Shown: in pieces, positions 13,105 to 15,093 of the stretch | How positions within the stretch are numbered: the first letter of the stretch is position 1 | Layout: every line of letters starts with the position of its first letter | Assembly (NCBI GenBank): GCA_002507425.1 | Contig: DAZU01000016.1 | Span: 1-15,093, forward strand | Direction: 5' to 3' | Length of the DNA stretch: 15,093 bases | Source: Euryarchaeota archaeon UBA53 | GTDB lineage: Archaea > Thermoplasmatota > Poseidoniia > Poseidoniales > Poseidoniaceae | Notes under the pieces: generated by a model | What the model was told of the DNA's origin: nothing | Databases searched by the model: none | Seen by the model: the letters and a program-made list of their open reading frames with translations, nothing else | Program-made: the position numbers and the translations under genes

Positions 13105-13878
13105 TTAACGTCTTTTTTTCATACGTCTTTTGCCTTTGTTCTGTTGTTTTGGACGTCCTGCGCGTTCTGATTCAGGAATAACCGGATTTGGGTTATCTCC
13201 TAACCTTCCCTCTTTCCAAGCTTGCCTTCTCTCTCTCGGAGTTCGGGGTATGTCTTCTACAATTCGTGGCGGTTCATGTAAGTAAATCCGCTTAATATCG
13301 TGTGCAATTACACTTCCGTGCATAGTTCTGCCTGCACCAGTATGAATGGCCCGAATTTTCCATTTTTGATTGTCATGTGACATAATTGAACCGGCTTTGA
13401 ATATTTTTTCTCTATCCACAAAAATCGAATCACTCTCTGAATATTCACCCTGAGTTAATGTCAATCTGACCATCACTATATCCGAGCGAATTGCGTTTGC
13501 CCTCCCAATTCTTGTTGCTATCAGAGATTTTCTTGAGTTCCCAGTTTTTGTTTCAATTCTATTGATTTCCCAAGAAGCATCTTCATGTTCAAAAATATCG
13601 CCGACATTCAAGATTTCATCTGCATCTACCTCAAGTTCACTCAAGATTGTGTTGGGACCTTCACTAAGCAGGACAGGAATCGATAATGCCTTTGGCTGCC
13701 TTATCTGTAATTTGTGTATAAATTGGCATATGTCACACTTGAGTAAGTAGTCTGAACCTCTGCCCACTTTTTTCTCACTCAATATTTGGTGACCACATTC
13801 TTGGTTGCATTCAGGGCAATCTGTTACGTTTTCAACGATGTCGTCATCGAATGGATTATCGAAGTTGTCATCGCTCAT
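13105..13878 (-). CDS. HVO_0476-family (COG1326-like) zinc-ribbon protein
   Basis: The 257-aa protein has an acidic N-terminus, then a zinc ribbon with Cys21-x2-Cys24 (CPEC) and Cys48-x2-Cys51 (CDIC), then two similar beta-rich units. The first runs from about ILNVGDIFEHEDASWEINRIETKTG and the second from about IFKAGSIMSHDNQKWKIRAIHTGAG, ending HDIKRIY. This is the arrangement I recall for the uncharacterised archaeal HVO_0476/COG1326 family. The last residues are very basic (KGKRRMKKRR), suggesting nucleic-acid binding. The open frame reaches 14049, but the Met at 13878 is chosen: GGAGAGG lies 6 nt upstream and the conserved domain begins just after. Upstream translation would overlap the divergent gene. 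Function is unknown. Confidence 0.87.
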   Translation of the reverse strand: MSDDNFDNPFDDDIVENVTDCPECNQECGHQILSEKKVGRGSDYLLKCDICQFIHKLQIRQPKALSIPVLLSEGPNTILSELEVDADEILNVGDIFEHEDASWEINRIETKTGNSRKSLIATRIGRANAIRSDIVMVRLTLTQGEYSESDSIFVDREKIFKAGSIMSHDNQKWKIRAIHTGAGRTMHGSVIAHDIKRIYLHEPPRIVEDIPRTPRERRQAWKEGRLGDNPNPVIPESERAGRPKQQNKGKRRMKKRR

Positions 13879-13884
13879 ATAGAA

Positions 13885-13891
13885 CCTCTCC
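13885..13891 (-). promoter_or_regulatory. Shine-Dalgarno of the zinc-ribbon gene
   Basis: The bases read GGAGAGG on the minus strand, 6 nt before the ATG at 13878-13876. They decide this start over upstream in-frame Met codons. Confidence 0.65.
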
Positions 13892-13930
13892 AAACCTGCG
13901 CTTATCGCTTCCCCTTTGACTCTGTCGGCG

Positions 13931-13941
13931 TTAGATAAGGC
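13931..13941. promoter_or_regulatory. Possible shared TATA element of a divergent gene pair
   Basis: TTAGATAAGG is TATA-like in both directions (CCTTATCTAA on the minus strand). On the plus strand it lies about 30-38 nt before the ATG at 13970. On the minus strand a start about 25 nt away would leave a leader of about 30 nt carrying the GGAGAGG site. Positional argument only. Confidence 0.35.
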
Positions 13942-13969
13942 TTGAGTATGGGTGTGAAGAGGCAATTCC

Positions 13970-14650
13970 ATGCGCGAGGAGGTTCTAGGTGCTATTTTAG
14001 CGGCTGATAAGCAGTTATCTAGGGACGAACCCGAGATTGCATCAAACATAGGTCATCAGCTTGATCATATGGGTTTGGAGACGTGGTCTATTTCAGTTAG
14101 AAGACGAATCAGAGATTCTATTGCAAGATTACAACCAAAGAGAGTTCTGCATACTGGTGCGGGAATTGGCCACCTGTCTGCCTGGTTGTTTGATTATTTT
14201 TCAAGCGTTGATACGCTTGAAGAATTTCAACTGGTAGAGGAAGGAAATAGATTTGCAGTGATATTAAAGCGACTTTGCGACAGATATTCTGATGTCCCTT
14301 CAAGTATTGTGGTAGGAATGCCAAGTCTTCTTTCAAGCGAATTAACAGCTTGGAAAATCACAAAGTCCGGTAATCCTCCTATCATGCCCGAGGCAGACGT
14401 AATAATTGTTGATTCACAGTTAGAAAAACTTGCAGGTGACATACAATCTTTGTTGCCATTGCTCAATAAAAACGGCGTATTATTCACTGTTGAGCCAACT
14501 GCTCCAGTCGGAGAGCTAGATGATGACGATCTAAATTTGATAGGGTTCAATAATTGGATGGATTTGATACGGAGAACAAACGAGACACACCACATAGCAT
14601 TTGCACCACTGTTCGGAGGAACTATTGTTGCTTGGTTATTGAAAGATTAA
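13970..14650 (+). CDS. SAM-dependent methyltransferase-like Rossmann protein
   Basis: The 226-aa protein begins with a helical N-terminus (1-55), then RVLHTGAGIGHLSAWL (58-73) with GAGIG as the glycine loop of class I methyltransferases. Acidic Glu90/Glu91 (FQLVEEGNRF) end strand 2, where the SAM ribose is normally held. ADVIIVDSQLEKL (about 142-154) is strand 4 and NKNGVLFTVEPTAP (about 166-180) strand 5. The order fits a class I fold of the small O-methyltransferase kind, but no substrate-specific motif is evident. The call stops at the fold, and loss of activity cannot be excluded. It is divergent from the zinc-ribbon gene (91 bp) and convergent with the protease gene, sharing the TTAA at 14647-14650. 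No Shine-Dalgarno was seen before the ATG. Confidence 0.78.
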   Translation: MREEVLGAILAADKQLSRDEPEIASNIGHQLDHMGLETWSISVRRRIRDSIARLQPKRVLHTGAGIGHLSAWLFDYFSSVDTLEEFQLVEEGNRFAVILKRLCDRYSDVPSSIVVGMPSLLSSELTAWKITKSGNPPIMPEADVIIVDSQLEKLAGDIQSLLPLLNKNGVLFTVEPTAPVGELDDDDLNLIGFNNWMDLIRRTNETHHIAFAPLFGGTIVAWLLKD

Positions 14651-15093
14651 GCTTCGGAGGCTGAAATTAAATCCTCTATTTGCAGCATACCATATCCATA
14701 GTGGTTATCATGGCTATCTTGACCACTTCTTTTCTTGGAGGACTCTGAAATCCATTGCTTCAGGTTATCTAGCATTTCAGTTCCTGAGCCTAAAAGATCT
14801 GGATTCTTATCGAATAAAATTGCAATGGCTCCCGTTACGTAAACAGTCGCTGCACTTGTGCCTGAGGACAATCCCCATTTATCTCCCGGCATGATGACAG
14901 GGACCTTATGACCAGGAGCCACTACTTCCGGTTTTTCATTTGGACTGTTACGTGGTAACATTGGAGGGAACAATCTTCCATTGTTGTCTCCGACAGAGGA
15001 ACCCTGCCACAGATTTCCATTTACATCCACACCACCAACACATATCACTGTGCTAACAGTTCCCGGCGATGCCACATCGCCATCATCATTTTC
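14647..15093 (-). CDS. Subtilisin-like (S8) serine protease, C-terminal part, cut at right edge
   Basis: 148 residues are visible, open to the window edge; the first visible residues are ENDDGDVASPGTVSTVICVG, so the true start lies outside. DVASPGTVSTVICVGGVD and EKPEVVAPG are the usual subtilase strand and loop. GLSSGTSAATVYVTGAIAIL carries the catalytic Ser in the GTSxAxxxVxGA signature. The Asp and His motifs would be upstream, outside the window. The protein ends about 60 residues after the Ser motif, with no C-terminal repeats or membrane anchor. If secreted, it is probably released or held by other means. Its stop overlaps that of the convergent methyltransferase-like gene by 3 nt. Confidence 0.93.
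   Translation of the reverse strand, partial: ENDDGDVASPGTVSTVICVGGVDVNGNLWQGSSVGDNNGRLFPPMLPRNSPNEKPEVVAPGHKVPVIMPGDKWGLSSGTSAATVYVTGAIAILFDKNPDLLGSGTEMLDNLKQWISESSKKRSGQDSHDNHYGYGMLQIEDLISASEA

Noticed and set aside
13879..14049. N-terminal extension of the zinc-ribbon gene to 14049
   Set aside because: It overlaps the divergent methyltransferase-like gene by 80 nt and lacks conserved sequence; the Met at 13878 has a Shine-Dalgarno.

Overview
The window looks archaeal, most likely from Thermoplasmatota and probably a marine Poseidoniales-type (Marine Group II/III) lineage. The archaeal calls are aIF6, Rpo7, Spt4, ribosomal proteins S24e and S27ae, a GEK1-type D-aminoacyl-tRNA deacylase and an HVO_0476-type zinc-ribbon protein. 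The lineage is inferred from gene content, moderate-to-low GC, extreme compaction and a giant secreted beta-sandwich protein. I have no marker search to prove it.

Layout. Positions 1-470 are the 3' end of a 23S rRNA gene, followed by a spacer with two hairpins and no tRNA, 5S rRNA (580-701) and a strong hairpin/T-run terminator (736-768). A TATA-like box then leads into aIF6 (830-1492) and purC (1541-2452). On the minus strand are a 1,848-residue secreted, single-pass membrane protein (8666-3120) and a downstream 211-aa unknown protein (3088-2453). A 281-bp divergent region (8667-8947) separates the giant gene from a plus-strand transcription/translation cluster: rpo7, spt4, rps24e, rps27ae (8948-10252), each with a clear Shine-Dalgarno. 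Next come a minus-strand orphan protein that resembles a beta-propeller (11111-10254) and a divergent plus-strand pair, dtdA-proline dehydrogenase, with a 4-nt ATGA overlap (11177-13104). Then a minus-strand HVO_0476-family zinc-ribbon protein (13878-13105) diverges from a Rossmann methyltransferase-like gene (13970-14650). The C-terminal part of a subtilisin-like protease runs off the right edge.

Functional picture. Most of the window is housekeeping: ribosome (23S, 5S, S24e, S27ae), 60S-type subunit anti-association factor (aIF6), RNA polymerase stalk and elongation factor (Rpo7, Spt4), purine synthesis, D-amino-acid proofreading and proline oxidation. The giant protein and the protease are the surface or secreted components.

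Most notable signals. (1) The 23S fragment aligns without gaps to E. coli 2445-2603. In that alignment the peptidyl-transferase base C2452 reads U and A2572 reads U, while neighbouring helix changes look compensated. (2) All four convergent gene pairs meet stop-to-stop with 0-1 bp between them or a 3-nt overlap. In one of them the lysine codons of one protein supply a T7 tract just past the opposing gene. (3) The giant surface protein has an unusual Lys-rich then acidic cytosolic tail. I saw no tRNA, CRISPR array, insertion sequence or clear sign of horizontal transfer.
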